64,000 nt of DNA from Chlorobium sp. (GTDB taxonomy: Bacteria > Bacteroidota > Chlorobiia > Chlorobiales > Chlorobiaceae), in NCBI GenBank assembly GCA_028277225.1, contig JANQHB010000037.1:62001-126000 (forward strand), in the 5' to 3' direction. Numbering within the stretch: the stretch's first letter is position 1; each line of letters starts with the position of its first letter. A program made the translations under genes and the position numbers. Positions 1 through 8,819 of this stretch are shown here, one piece after another. Under the pieces are notes generated by a model. That model had not been told where the DNA came from. It saw only the letters and a program-made list of their open reading frames with translations, and made no database searches.

Positions 1-231
1 AGGCGATCGCTTGTAGCCGAAAATACGAGACCGGTCTGACATGTTCCCTGCCCAGACTTTCACACCAAACACGGCAAGGAGTTCTTTGAGGCTGATAAGC
101 CCGAATACGATTGCCGATGAAATACCGAGGTCGGATGTCATCACACGGTTCAGGGTATCATGAAGAAATCCCAGCATGATACCGAATCCCATCTGAAAAA
201 ACGCAAGACGAACCAGATTGAACTGCCTCAT
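1..231 (-). CDS. PucC-family (BCH2-type) MFS protein, N-terminal part, cut by the window edge
   Basis: The minus strand is open from an ATG at 231 to base 1, giving 77 codons of an incomplete protein that begins MRQFNLVRLAFFQMGFG. The hydrophobic start, an LNRVM-TSDLGI segment and the loop WAGNMSDRSRIFGYKRSP are typical of the PucC/LhaA/bacteriochlorophyll-synthase-44.5-kDa branch of the major facilitator superfamily. Members of that branch are inner-membrane proteins of phototrophs linked to pigment or antenna assembly. The family call rests on remembered motif similarity. The remaining transmembrane segments lie outside the window. A photosynthesis-linked gene here agrees with fmoA further along. 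Confidence 0.75.
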   Translation of the reverse strand, partial: MRQFNLVRLAFFQMGFGIMLGFLHDTLNRVMTSDLGISSAIVFGLISLKELLAVFGVKVWAGNMSDRSRIFGYKRSP

Positions 232-416
232 ATAGCCTCTACTGTTATTGCTGATCCGGGAAAATCCCAACTGAAAAACAAGAAGCGTAATTTACATAAA
301 AGCAGTTCTTTTCTAAACAGAAAGACCCAATGCAGGTGGCTGCCGACCGAGGATGTACACACGAGACCGGTCGCCTTCTCTTTGACGGGATTGTTACGGG
401 AAGATGAGGCCGGACC

Positions 417-662
417 TCAGGTCGACTTTTTTATCAGGCTGACGACATACAGAAGCAAAACAGCACCGACAACGGCAGTAACAAGCGAGCCGATCAATCC
501 TCCCGCAGCTATGCCCAGAAGACCGAAGAGATAACCGCCGATCACTGCACCGATGATGCCGACGATAATGTTCATGGGCAATCCCAGACGTCCTCCTTTC
601 ATGATGTTTCCGGCAAGTCATCCGGCTACCGCGCCCAGTAACAGAAAAATGATCAGATCCAT
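417..662 (-). pseudogene. GlsB/YeaQ/YmgE-family small membrane protein interrupted by an in-frame TGA
   Basis: Reading from the ATG at 662, which has a strong ribosome site (AAAGGAG, about 668-674), the frame gives MDLIIFLLLGAVAG, then TGA at 618-620 (codon 15), then LAGNIMKGGRLGLPMNIIVGIIGAV and on to a normal stop at 417. Ignoring the TGA the product is 81 residues, the usual family length, with two glycine-rich membrane segments. The family normally has Trp in the AG-W-LAG motif, so TGG has apparently become TGA. The 61-codon frame starting at 602 would lack the first membrane helix. Options are a nonsense mutation, a sequence error, readthrough, or reinitiation at 602. The rest of the frame is undamaged, so any inactivation is recent. 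Confidence 0.7.
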
Positions 663-867
663 AGCTTTTCTCCTTTTTCAGGGTTGAAGTATTTCAATTC
701 TGCTCATTCAGGAAACGAAATTCCTCCTGGGATACAACATACAGGTGATATACCATCCTTGAAACGATCACGTACAAGACTCTCGTCGATGCTTGCTTTT
801 CCAACAGATGAAGAGCGCGGAGGCTTGCAAATCATACCAATTTTGGTTATCGTGCCAGAAGCGGATC

Positions 868-956
868 ATCTTGGGGGTGCTCAGTGGGTATTTTTCCCGC
901 GGGCTGAGATCAAACCCTTATAACTTGATGCAGGTAATGCTGCTGTAAGGAAAGAT
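868..956 (+). promoter_or_regulatory. TPP riboswitch (Thi-box) upstream of thiC
   Basis: The thiamin-pyrophosphate aptamer signature is present in order: GGGGGTGCTC at about 873-882, GGCTGAGATCAAACCC at 902-916, then ACTTGAT, CAGGTAATGCTGCTGTAAGG at 931-950 and AAAGAT. The closing stem P1 can form between ATCTT (868-872) and AAGAT (952-956). The element lies 90 bases before the thiC start, so thiamin pyrophosphate very probably represses thiC in cis. I could not assign the expression platform between 957 and 1046. No gene was recognised between 663 and 867. Confidence 0.92.
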
Positions 957-1046
957 AAAGCCTGTCGATCATCTTCATGCTTCTCACTCCTTTCGCAATC
1001 ACCTGCCGGTTTTGCCGCTCTACGTAATTGCAACAAACCAGACACC

Positions 1047-2738
1047 ATGACAACTGGATCGGATTCCCTTCTATGTGCCGAACAGAATTTTTACGGCCCT
1101 GATTCGGAAAAAATCTATACCAGCGGATCGATGCACCCGATCAAGGTCGGCATGCGCAAGATCAACCTTTCAAAAACCTATCGGATCCATGACCGGGATT
1201 TTTCTTTTTTTCCCCTCTATGATACCAGCGGCCCTTATTCCGACCCGTCAGCCGACATAAACCTGGCCAAAGGCCTTCCCTGTACGCGGGATTCATGGCA
1301 CGAGCAGCGAAACGACGTTGAGCCTGCCCCTTCCACTGCCCCTTCGCCGATGAATGGAAGACAGCCCAAGAGGGCAGTACAAGCCAGCCCCGTCACACAG
1401 ATGCATTATGCACGAAAAAGAGTCGTCACCCCTGAGATGGAGTATGTCGCAATCCGGGAAAACCAGCAGCTTGAAGCCTGGATAGAAACCTGCTCCCTGA
1501 ACAAAAATTCGTTCAAACCCGTCACACCCGAATTCGTCAGGGATGAAGTCGCCGCAGGAAGAGCGATCATTCCGGCAAACATCAACCACCCCGAACTTGA
1601 ACCGATGATCATCGGCAAAAACTTCAGGGTCAAGATCAACGCCAATATCGGCAACTCGGCACTCGGCTCTTCAATCGAGGAAGAGGTGGAAAAAGCAGTC
1701 TGGGCATGCCGTTGGGGCGCCGATACCGTTATGGACCTCAGCACCGGTTCGAATATCCATACTACCCGTGAATGGATACTCAGGAATTCCCCGGTTCCCA
1801 TTGGTACCGTACCGATATACCAGGCGCTGGAAAAAGTTGACGGCATCGCCGAAGAACTGACATGGGAGTTGTATCGGGATACGCTGATAGAACAGGCCCT
1901 GCAGGGCGTCGACTACTTCACTATTCATTCCGGTATCCTCATCGATTATCTGCCGGCAGCAGCAAAAAGAACAACCGGCATTGTTTCCCGTGGAGGCTCG
2001 ATCATCGCCAAATGGTGCCGCGCACACAACCGGGAAAACTTCCTCTATACCCGTTTCGACGAGATCTGTGAAATCCTCCGAACCTACGATATCGCCATAT
2101 CGATAGGAGACGCCCTGCGCCCCGGCTCCATCGCCGACGCAAATGACCAGGCACAGTTCAGCGAATTGAAAACCCTTGGCGAACTGACACTCAAAGCCTG
2201 GGAACATGATGTTCAGGTCATGATCGAAGGCCCGGGACATGTCCCGATGAACCTGATTGCCGAAAACATGCAGAAGCAAATCGATCTCTGCCACGGAGCA
2301 CCCTTCTACACCCTCGGCCCTCTGGTTACAGACATCGCCGCCGGTTACGACCATGTCAACTCCGCCATCGGGGGAACACTGCTTGCAAGCCTCGGCTGTG
2401 CCATGCTCTGTTATGTCACGCCCAAGGAGCACCTCGGTCTACCCGAAAAGGGCGATGTAAGGGAAGGTGTTATTGTCCACAAGCTGGCAGCGCATGCCGC
2501 CGACCTTGCCAAAGGAAGTCCTGTCGCATGGCTGCATGACAAACTGATGAGCAGCGCGCGCTATTCCTTTGCATGGAACGACCAGTTCAACCTCTCTCTC
2601 GATCCGGCAGGGGTCAGAAAAATACATGCTGAAAGTACCCCCGAACAGAATGGAAAAAATGCAGAAGACAACTTCTGCACCATGTGCGGCCCCAACTTCT
2701 GTTCGATGAAAAAAAATCAGGAAATGCCGGGTAAATAG
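1047..2738 (+). CDS. thiC: Phosphomethylpyrimidine synthase ThiC
   Basis: ThiC converts aminoimidazole ribotide to hydroxymethylpyrimidine phosphate using a [4Fe-4S] cluster and S-adenosylmethionine, the pyrimidine branch of thiamin synthesis. The 563-residue protein has the family hallmarks: SGSMHPIKVGMRKI near the N-terminus, NANIGNSALGSSIEEEVEKA, the central MIEGPGHVPMN and the C-terminal cluster motif CTMCGPNFC (Cys544, Cys547, Cys552). Length and motifs indicate an intact bacterial ThiC with its own N-terminal domain. It appears monocistronic, controlled by the TPP riboswitch just upstream. The ATG at 1047 fits the family N-terminus. Confidence 0.97.
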   Translation: MTTGSDSLLCAEQNFYGPDSEKIYTSGSMHPIKVGMRKINLSKTYRIHDRDFSFFPLYDTSGPYSDPSADINLAKGLPCTRDSWHEQRNDVEPAPSTAPSPMNGRQPKRAVQASPVTQMHYARKRVVTPEMEYVAIRENQQLEAWIETCSLNKNSFKPVTPEFVRDEVAAGRAIIPANINHPELEPMIIGKNFRVKINANIGNSALGSSIEEEVEKAVWACRWGADTVMDLSTGSNIHTTREWILRNSPVPIGTVPIYQALEKVDGIAEELTWELYRDTLIEQALQGVDYFTIHSGILIDYLPAAAKRTTGIVSRGGSIIAKWCRAHNRENFLYTRFDEICEILRTYDIAISIGDALRPGSIADANDQAQFSELKTLGELTLKAWEHDVQVMIEGPGHVPMNLIAENMQKQIDLCHGAPFYTLGPLVTDIAAGYDHVNSAIGGTLLASLGCAMLCYVTPKEHLGLPEKGDVREGVIVHKLAAHAADLAKGSPVAWLHDKLMSSARYSFAWNDQFNLSLDPAGVRKIHAESTPEQNGKNAEDNFCTMCGPNFCSMKKNQEMPGK

Positions 2739-2766
2739 AGAGAAAAAAGCGCCATTCCTCAAAAAA

Positions 2767-2806
2767 CATAAGTCCTATAGGTCCTATGTGTCCTATAGGA
2801 CTTATG
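2767..2806. repeat. Palindromic element built from 9-bp GTCCTATAG units
   Basis: Perfect 15-bp arms (2767-2781 and 2792-2806) flank a 10-bp loop. The element also reads as tandem 9-mers related to GTCCTATAG. It lies between the convergent thiC and tpiA, so it may act as a bidirectional terminator, but it has no U-tract. A related array occurs at 25431-25470. Confidence 0.75.
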
Positions 2807-2869
2807 GATTAAAATACGAATATAAACGAGCACGAGAACCAGCAAGCCATCTATGCCAGCCAACCGCGG

Positions 2870-3622
2870 CTAGCTTGCCGCCTTCACAATCGCGACGAAA
2901 TCATCTGCCTTGAGGCTTGCCCCCCCTATAAGGCCTCCGTCGATATTGGGCTTGGCAAAAAGCTCTGCCGCATTGGACGGCTTGACGCTTCCGCCATACT
3001 GTACGCGTATCTGTCCGGCCGCAACCTCACCATACATATCGCTGATGGTGCTGCGGATTGACGCATGGACTTCCTCTGCCTGTTCCGGTGTTGCCGTCTT
3101 TCCCGTACCGATTGCCCAGACGGGCTCATAGGCCAAAACCACATCACCAAGATCACTGACATCCTTCAGTCCCTCGCGCACCTGCTCAGTAACGACCTTT
3201 TCCGTGACACCGCTCTCACGTTCTTCAAGGGTTTCACCAACGCACATGATGACCTGCATACCTTTATCCAGCGCTTTTTTCAGTCTGAGGTTCACTGTCT
3301 GATTGGTTTCACCGAAATACTGCCTGCGTTCGGAATGGCCGATAATGACACAGGAACACCCGAGTGAAGCGAGCATGTTTACCGATACCTCACCGGTATA
3401 TGCTCCATCGTCTTCAAAATGGCAGTTCTGTGCAACAAGACCGACAGCACTCTTTTCGATAACGTTGCCTACCTCGGTAAGCGCAGGAAACGGGGGCGCT
3501 ATACCGACCTCACAGGCGACGGCACCATCATCAAGTTTTTCAAGTATTGCTGCAGCAAGATCAGTTGCTTCGGCAACCGTCTTGTTCATTTTCCAGTTAC
3601 CAACAACTATTTTTTTCCGCAT
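2870..3622 (-). CDS. tpiA: Triosephosphate isomerase
   Basis: TpiA interconverts dihydroxyacetone phosphate and glyceraldehyde 3-phosphate in cytoplasmic glycolysis/gluconeogenesis and supports carbon flow from CO2 fixation. The 250-residue protein has NWKMN (Lys11, substrate binding), IIGHSERR (electrophilic His), the catalytic-Glu loop AYEPVWAIGTGKTATPEQA and the phosphate-binding YGGSVKP and GGLIGGASL segments. Length is normal for a TIM barrel. The start is five bases after the stop of the small upstream gene, so greA, that gene and tpiA probably form one operon. Confidence 0.97.
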   Translation of the reverse strand: MRKKIVVGNWKMNKTVAEATDLAAAILEKLDDGAVACEVGIAPPFPALTEVGNVIEKSAVGLVAQNCHFEDDGAYTGEVSVNMLASLGCSCVIIGHSERRQYFGETNQTVNLRLKKALDKGMQVIMCVGETLEERESGVTEKVVTEQVREGLKDVSDLGDVVLAYEPVWAIGTGKTATPEQAEEVHASIRSTISDMYGEVAAGQIRVQYGGSVKPSNAAELFAKPNIDGGLIGGASLKADDFVAIVKAAS

Positions 3623-3627
3623 GATGA

Positions 3628-3852
3628 TTAATAATCGGTTACAATATCCCTGTAGATCGTTTCAATCTCCTCAAGAGGAATTCGATGCTTTCCCCTTCGG
3701 GCATCCCTCAGAACGACACCGGACTGATCGACCGATTCAATACGGCCATGCCACACCCTGTCCTCTTTGGTTATGAGGTTTACCTCCTGCTCAACCAGAT
3801 CACCCCTCTCCCCGATCTGGTCCGCTTTATAGACAATCTGACGTTTTCCCAT
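3628..3852 (-). CDS. Conserved-looking small protein between greA and tpiA (unknown function)
   Basis: This 74-residue charged protein contains EQEVNLITKEDRVWHGRIESVDQSGVVLRD, a pattern suggesting a small beta-rich Sm-like or SH3-like barrel, although no family is assigned. It has no signal peptide or membrane segment. It sits 23 bases after greA and five bases before tpiA on the same strand, strongly suggesting co-transcription. It is judged genuine from that spacing and from sensible amino-acid composition. Confidence 0.7.
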   Translation of the reverse strand: MGKRQIVYKADQIGERGDLVEQEVNLITKEDRVWHGRIESVDQSGVVLRDARRGKHRIPLEEIETIYRDIVTDY

Positions 3853-3875
3853 GGTTGTGTCGATATTTTGTGTGA

Positions 3876-4355
3876 CTATTTAACAAAAATATCCAGTATC
3901 TCATAGTGAAGTTCCCCACTTGGCACATTTATCTGGACCTTTTCACCCACGGCCTTTCCAAGCAGGCTTCTGCCTACAGGTGAACGAACGGAAATTTTCC
4001 CCTGATCCGTATCTGCTTCTTCGGATGAAACAAGCGTATATTCGATCACTTCTTCATCGGCATCAAGGTTTTTCAACTTCACTGTTGTGAGTATATAGAC
4101 CTTGTCGGTCCTGATATTTTTCGGATCGAGAATCGTAGCCCTCGACAGCTTGCTTTCGAGATCACCGATCCTGCCCTCCAACTGACGCTGCTCTTCCCGT
4201 GCCGCCTCGTATTCAGCGTTTTCGCTCAAGTCTCCATGCGCCCTTGCTTCGGCAATCTTTTCCAGAACTTCCCCCCGTACTTCACTTGTAAGCCTCGACA
4301 ATTCGTCCTTCAGCCGGTTGTAGCCTTCCTTTGTCAAATAGACTCTGTCACTCAT
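3876..4355 (-). CDS. greA: Transcription elongation factor GreA
   Basis: GreA enters the RNA-polymerase secondary channel and stimulates cleavage of backtracked transcripts. The 159-residue protein has the N-terminal coiled coil with the acidic tip motif GDLSENAEYEAAREEQ and the C-terminal FKBP-like domain ending SPVGRSLLGKAVGEKVQINVPSGELHYEILDI. Length is normal. It is first in an apparent operon with the small gene and tpiA. Just upstream lies a minus-strand terminator that seems to belong originally to degP. Confidence 0.97.
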   Translation of the reverse strand: MSDRVYLTKEGYNRLKDELSRLTSEVRGEVLEKIAEARAHGDLSENAEYEAAREEQRQLEGRIGDLESKLSRATILDPKNIRTDKVYILTTVKLKNLDADEEVIEYTLVSSEEADTDQGKISVRSPVGRSLLGKAVGEKVQINVPSGELHYEILDIFVK

Positions 4356-4409
4356 AGTGCAGTTGTTGATATCAGGAGCCCCGGTTTTGCAGAGAGGGCT
4401 GCCTTTTCG

Positions 4410-4451
4410 TCAATAAAAAAAGTAAAGCCAGCCATTCCTGCTGACTTTACC
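4410..4451 (-). terminator. Rho-independent terminator on the minus strand, apparently the displaced degP terminator
   Basis: On the minus strand, GTAAAGTCAGC and GCTGGCTTTAC form an 11-bp stem with one U-G wobble around a 7-base loop, followed directly by TTTTTTTATTG. No minus-strand gene now ends next to it. The 18-bp sequence at 4501-4518 just upstream on that strand matches the degP stop-codon region, which suggests it once terminated degP. Confidence 0.75.
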
Positions 4452-4500
4452 TCTATTCAGTTGTAAGAGCAATGTACAATTCTCAACTCTGCCCGCAAAG

Positions 4501-4518
4501 CAGGTTCAGAGGTTAAAT
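4501..4518. repeat. Left copy of an 18-bp direct repeat bounding the kinase islet
   Basis: CAGGTTCAGAGGTTAAAT occurs here and again, identically and in the same orientation, at 8820-8837. The right copy contains the last codons and stop of degP. The two copies bracket about 4.3 kb containing the hybrid histidine kinase gene, as expected for an insertion target duplication or att-like pair. Confidence 0.85.
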
Positions 4519-4919
4519 ATCAATCAAATCCGTTAACCACCTTTTATTTTTACACTTAACCAACAATAAAGCAGGCAATAACAGCAATTGAGCAACAATT
4601 TCACACGGAACTCACCCCAGTATCCTGTATCACTTGGATTTAGAGAGTTTAAATTCCTTATAGAAAATTCTGTTTATTTCCCGCGCACACCCATCGCGTT
4701 CATTGGATTTTATTCCTGCCCACAAGCATTTTTCAGCCAAAAAGTAAAGCCATTGTTGCTTGCCTGCATTACCAGTAAACTCTAAAATACCACTTTACTA
4801 TTCCAATAATTGGATATAGCCACATCCCAATAAATTTCACTCACAAAAAACTGTCTATATTTATTGAATAAGGCAGATCAGTCTAATCTATGGCCGGGTC
4901 TATAAGGAGGAACTTCTTC

Positions 4920-7900
4920 ATGAGTACGACACCCAGGATTCTTATCGTTGACGAAGAGCCTGATGTGCTCGCTGCCACGTCTCAGATCTGTAAGGAGGCA
5001 GGATACGATGTCCTGCTGGCCCGAAGCGGAAGTGAGGGTCTGGAGGTCGCTCTGCGTGAGATCCCGGATCTGGTGATTCTCGATGTCGTGCTCGGGGACG
5101 AAGACGGCGTCGAAATCTGCCGCCTAATCAAGGCGGAGCCCACGTTGCGAAACGTCTACGTGGCACTGGCCTTCGGGGAGCAGATCTCGGCCGGGGAAGC
5201 GGCAGCAGGGTTGGACGCGGGCGCCGTGGAGTGCTTCCGACGCCCACTCCAAAGTGCGGAGTTCGTTTTGCGACTGCGAACACTCTTCCGGCTCCAGGAA
5301 ATCGAGAGTCAGCTCCGTGCCAGCGAAGAGCATTTTCGCACCACGCTCGGATCGATCGGTGACGGGGTTATCTCGACCGACACCAGCGGACTGGTCACAG
5401 GCCTGAACGTCGTCGCGGAATCTCTCACCGGCTGGACAGAGGACGAGGCACTGGGGCAACCGGCAACCGAAGTGTTTCGGATTGTCAACGAAACTACTCG
5501 CAAGGCCGTTGAGAGCCCGATCGTCCGCGCCTTGCGCGAGGGAGGCATCATCGGGCTCGCAAACCATACGCTTCTGCTTGCCAGGAACGGACGCGAGATT
5601 CCAATCGCGGATTCCGCCGCCCCTATTCGGAACAATAACAACAAAGTGACCGGCGTCGTACTTGTTTTTCGTGACCAGACCGAGGAACGCGCCGCCGAAC
5701 GCAGGCTACAGCAAAGCGAGGCCCGATACCTAGATCTTTACGAAAACGCGCCAGATATGTTCGTAAGTGTCGATGCGCAGACGGGCCTAGTTAAAGAGTG
5801 CAACCAGACTTTGTTAACCAAGACCGGCTACTCGCGAGACGAAGTGATAGGCCAACCCATTTTCGATCGCTACACGCCTCGAAGTCTCGAGGGTGCGCAT
5901 ATCGCCTTTCAGCAGTTCGTGGGCAAGGGAGAAGTCAAAGATGCCGAATTGCAGCTTAAGTGCAAAGGCGGCGATGCGCTTGATGTCAGCCTCAACGTTA
6001 CGGTCATGCGGGACGAGACGGGCGCGGTCGTCGAATCCCGGTCGAGCTGGCGTGACATCACAGAACATAAGAAGGTCGAGGCCGCGATGCATGAGCGCGT
6101 CAAGGAACTCCGATGTCTTTACGGCATCGCCGAATCCGTTCAACGAAGGGACGATATGGCCGATGTGTTTCGCGATTCTGTGGAGCTTATTCCGCCTGGC
6201 TGGCACTACCCGGAGATTACGTGCGCGCGAATCCGCTTCGATGACAGGGAGTACCTGTCCAACCAATTCGAAGATACCGAGTGGAGGCTTACGAGCCCGA
6301 TCGTTGTCGATGGACAACAACGCGGAACGGTGGAAGTCCTCTACACCGAGAATCGACCGCAGCTCGATGAAGGCGTGTTTCTGAAAGAAGAGCGAGACCT
6401 GATCGACGCTGTCGCCAGCTTGCTCAGCGAAGCCGTGGTAAAGCGGGAGTCGGAATCCCGGTTCAGTCAGATTATCGAGCGCGCTCCGATTCCCATGTGC
6501 TTTGTGAACGCCGAGGGGCGGTTCGTATACTTCAACGAACGGTTTGCCACCGCTTTTGGCTATACACATGAGGACGTACCGACCCTGGACGAGTGGTGGA
6601 TGCTCGCCCACCCGGACGAAGGCTACCGGAAATGGGTATTGAACACCTGGAACGCCGCCTTCGAGCGGGCTGCAAGTGACGGTACCGACATCGATCCGGT
6701 AGAGTATCGGGTCACCTGCAAGAATGGCAATGAGAAGATAGTCGAGATATCGGGCGTGACCATAGGAGACTCCTTCCTCGCCACGTTCATCGACATCACC
6801 GAGCGCAAGCAAGCCCAGATGAAGTTGCAGCAAAGCGAGGCTACTTTACGTGCGGTTTTTGACAAATCTCCATTTCCCGTTGCTGTCGTTGACGAGAATG
6901 AAAACAAGATATTATGGAGTCAAAGCGCCCGTGAACTTTTCGGACACACTCCTGAAACCATTTCGGAATGGCACGAATGTGTCTATCCCGATCCAGAGTA
7001 TCGGAAAGAACTAGTCGCCCAATGGAAACTAAAAGAAGAGGAAGCCAGACGAACCGGATCCGTCGTCAATACAGGTGAGCACTTTATAAGGTGTGAGGAC
7101 GGACGGACGCTGACGTGTGAGATATATGCTATGTTTACCGACACTTATCTGATTTTGACACTGCGTGATATTACGGAACGAAAGCAGGCCGAAGAAAATC
7201 ACGAACGCCTCCACGCCCAACTCCAACAATCCCAGAAAATTGAATCTATAGGGCGTTTGGCCGGTGGCGTTGCACACGACTTTAACAACATGCTCAACGT
7301 GATCCTTGGCCATGCCGATTTCATTTCCGATGACCTGCCTGCCGATAGCCCCTTGCAGGATAGTCTGGATGAATTACGTAAGGCCGCAGAGCATTCCGCC
7401 GACCTTACCCGGCAACTCCTGGCGTTTGCCCGCAGGCAACCCGCCACCCCGGAAGTTTTGGACGTGAACGAAACTATCGCCTCTATGCTCAAGATGCTTA
7501 AGCGCCTCATCGGCGAGGACATCGATCTGCAGTGGCAACCGGGCGTGTCACTCGATACCGTGCACATCGACCCCTTACAGATTGACCAAATACTGGCTAA
7601 CCTGGTGGTCAACTCCCGCGATGCTATAGAACATAACCACGGCAAGATCACTATCGAGACGGGCAAAGCCCGCTTCGGCGACGATTATTACGCCAATCAA
7701 GTTGGCTTCAGACCCGGTACTTACGTTATGCTGGCCGTCAGTGACAATGGCTGCGGCATGGACGAGGAGACCCGCACCAAAATCTTCGAACCGTTCTTCA
7801 CGACCAAGAATGTTGGCGAGGGCACGGGACTCGGGCTGGCAACCATTTACGGCATCGTCAAGCAAAACGACGGATTTGTCAATGTCTACAGCGAACCGGG

Positions 7901-8357
7901 TCAGGGAACGACCATCAAGATCTATTTGCCTTGTCACAAGACCAAGGCGGCCCAGATGTCGGAGAAGGGCACTGTTAAACCGAGCGAACGCGGTCACGAG
8001 ACGATCCTGTTGGTGGAAGACGAGCCGGCGATCCTGAATGTAACCACCATGATGCTGGAGCGGCAGGGATACACTGTGCTAGGGTCTTCCACAGCGGGGC
8101 AAGCCATCCGCCTGGCGATGAAGCATCCCGGCAATATTCACCTTTTAATCACCGATGTGGTGATGCCCGAAATTAATGGCCGGGAACTGGCCAGGAAAAT
8201 CCTGGCTCTCTATCCAGATGTAAAGTGCCTGTTTATGTCGGGCTATAACGCAGACATCATCGCCCAACACGGCGTCCTGGACAAAGGTGTGAACTTTATC
8301 CAGAAACCGTTCTCGAAACAGGACCTGAGCGCCAAAGTACGGAATATCCTGGATTGA
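4920..8357 (+). CDS. Hybrid sensor histidine kinase: REC - PAS - PAS - GAF-like - PAS - PAS - HisKA - HATPase - REC
   Basis: The start at 4920 follows TAAGGAGG at a sensible spacing and gives 1145 residues. In order: receiver domain (about 5-120, Asp55; the usual Lys-Pro is Arg-Pro in CFRRPLQ), PAS (134-255), PAS (266-385), a GAF-like stretch beginning MHERVKELRCLYGIAESV (390-500), PAS (511-625), PAS (639-755), HisKA (770-840, HDFNN with His786), HATPase (885-1005, NLVVNSRDAI, DNGCGMDEETRTKIFEPFF, GTGLGLATIYGIV) and a receiver (1026-1145, LLVEDEP, Asp1079, FIQKPF). No membrane segment is evident, so it should be a cytoplasmic sensor of unknown signal. The first two thirds are markedly GC-rich, consistent with horizontal acquisition. 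No partner output regulator is adjacent. Confidence 0.93.
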   Translation: MSTTPRILIVDEEPDVLAATSQICKEAGYDVLLARSGSEGLEVALREIPDLVILDVVLGDEDGVEICRLIKAEPTLRNVYVALAFGEQISAGEAAAGLDAGAVECFRRPLQSAEFVLRLRTLFRLQEIESQLRASEEHFRTTLGSIGDGVISTDTSGLVTGLNVVAESLTGWTEDEALGQPATEVFRIVNETTRKAVESPIVRALREGGIIGLANHTLLLARNGREIPIADSAAPIRNNNNKVTGVVLVFRDQTEERAAERRLQQSEARYLDLYENAPDMFVSVDAQTGLVKECNQTLLTKTGYSRDEVIGQPIFDRYTPRSLEGAHIAFQQFVGKGEVKDAELQLKCKGGDALDVSLNVTVMRDETGAVVESRSSWRDITEHKKVEAAMHERVKELRCLYGIAESVQRRDDMADVFRDSVELIPPGWHYPEITCARIRFDDREYLSNQFEDTEWRLTSPIVVDGQQRGTVEVLYTENRPQLDEGVFLKEERDLIDAVASLLSEAVVKRESESRFSQIIERAPIPMCFVNAEGRFVYFNERFATAFGYTHEDVPTLDEWWMLAHPDEGYRKWVLNTWNAAFERAASDGTDIDPVEYRVTCKNGNEKIVEISGVTIGDSFLATFIDITERKQAQMKLQQSEATLRAVFDKSPFPVAVVDENENKILWSQSARELFGHTPETISEWHECVYPDPEYRKELVAQWKLKEEEARRTGSVVNTGEHFIRCEDGRTLTCEIYAMFTDTYLILTLRDITERKQAEENHERLHAQLQQSQKIESIGRLAGGVAHDFNNMLNVILGHADFISDDLPADSPLQDSLDELRKAAEHSADLTRQLLAFARRQPATPEVLDVNETIASMLKMLKRLIGEDIDLQWQPGVSLDTVHIDPLQIDQILANLVVNSRDAIEHNHGKITIETGKARFGDDYYANQVGFRPGTYVMLAVSDNGCGMDEETRTKIFEPFFTTKNVGEGTGLGLATIYGIVKQNDGFVNVYSEPGQGTTIKIYLPCHKTKAAQMSEKGTVKPSERGHETILLVEDEPAILNVTTMMLERQGYTVLGSSTAGQAIRLAMKHPGNIHLLITDVVMPEINGRELARKILALYPDVKCLFMSGYNADIIAQHGVLDKGVNFIQKPFSKQDLSAKVRNILD

Positions 8358-8371
8358 AAGTAACGGATCTG

Positions 8372-8656
8372 TTATTCCAGGTAAGAGTGCAATAAATTCG
8401 ACAACGGCATGGAAACATATGCCCAACCAAATAAGAGCCTTTCAGAGAACGAAATATTATTCATCAGAGCGTATAACACCCAGAACTTCTGACTCTCTTT
8501 TTTATCACCGCTCAGGTCAGTGTAATCAGTCTCAACAGGCTTCTTCTTTGACTCCTGATCTTGTTCCGACAAACTATTCCTCTGGTCCGCTTCTTTTGCC
8601 AGAGCCAACGCCTTGTTTAAGTCCGGATGTTGTACATCTACTCTGTCAACGTACAT
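8372..8656 (-). CDS. Doubtful 94-codon ORF in the islet tail, possibly a gene remnant
   Basis: The reading frame gives a lysine- and glutamate-rich N-terminal half (MYVDRVDVQHPDLNKALALAKEADQ...) and a hydrophobic end. It has no clear ribosome site and no recognised family. The first 60 residues look protein-like, while the last 30 resemble random translation, so this could be the N-terminal part of a truncated gene. It lies between the kinase stop and the right 18-bp repeat. Nothing else was recognised in 8358-8819. Confidence 0.25.
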   Translation of the reverse strand: MYVDRVDVQHPDLNKALALAKEADQRNSLSEQDQESKKKPVETDYTDLSGDKKESQKFWVLYALMNNISFSERLLFGWAYVSMPLSNLLHSYLE

Positions 8657-8819
8657 CCCAAGATGACGGCCGGGCAGTTCACATCCACTGATTACAGACC
8701 GCAGATTTAAATTATCACCCTGTCAACATTGTTCGATGGCATCGATAAGATCGAAAATAATGCTTTAAGAAAACCAAGCGGTCGTCGCATAACATCATAC
8801 AAAAACCGGAAAACAGCTT

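Noticed and set aside
160..534. 124-codon plus-strand ORF at the left edge
   Set aside because: It is antisense to the PucC-like and YeaQ-like genes, whose reading frames are clearly coding.
684..923. 79-codon plus-strand ORF before thiC
   Set aside because: It runs into the TPP aptamer, has no coding character and no family resemblance.
4410..4451. Terminator of an unannotated small RNA between greA and the kinase
   Set aside because: The degP-derived 18-bp repeat immediately upstream explains it better as the displaced degP terminator; no promoter or structured RNA was recognised.
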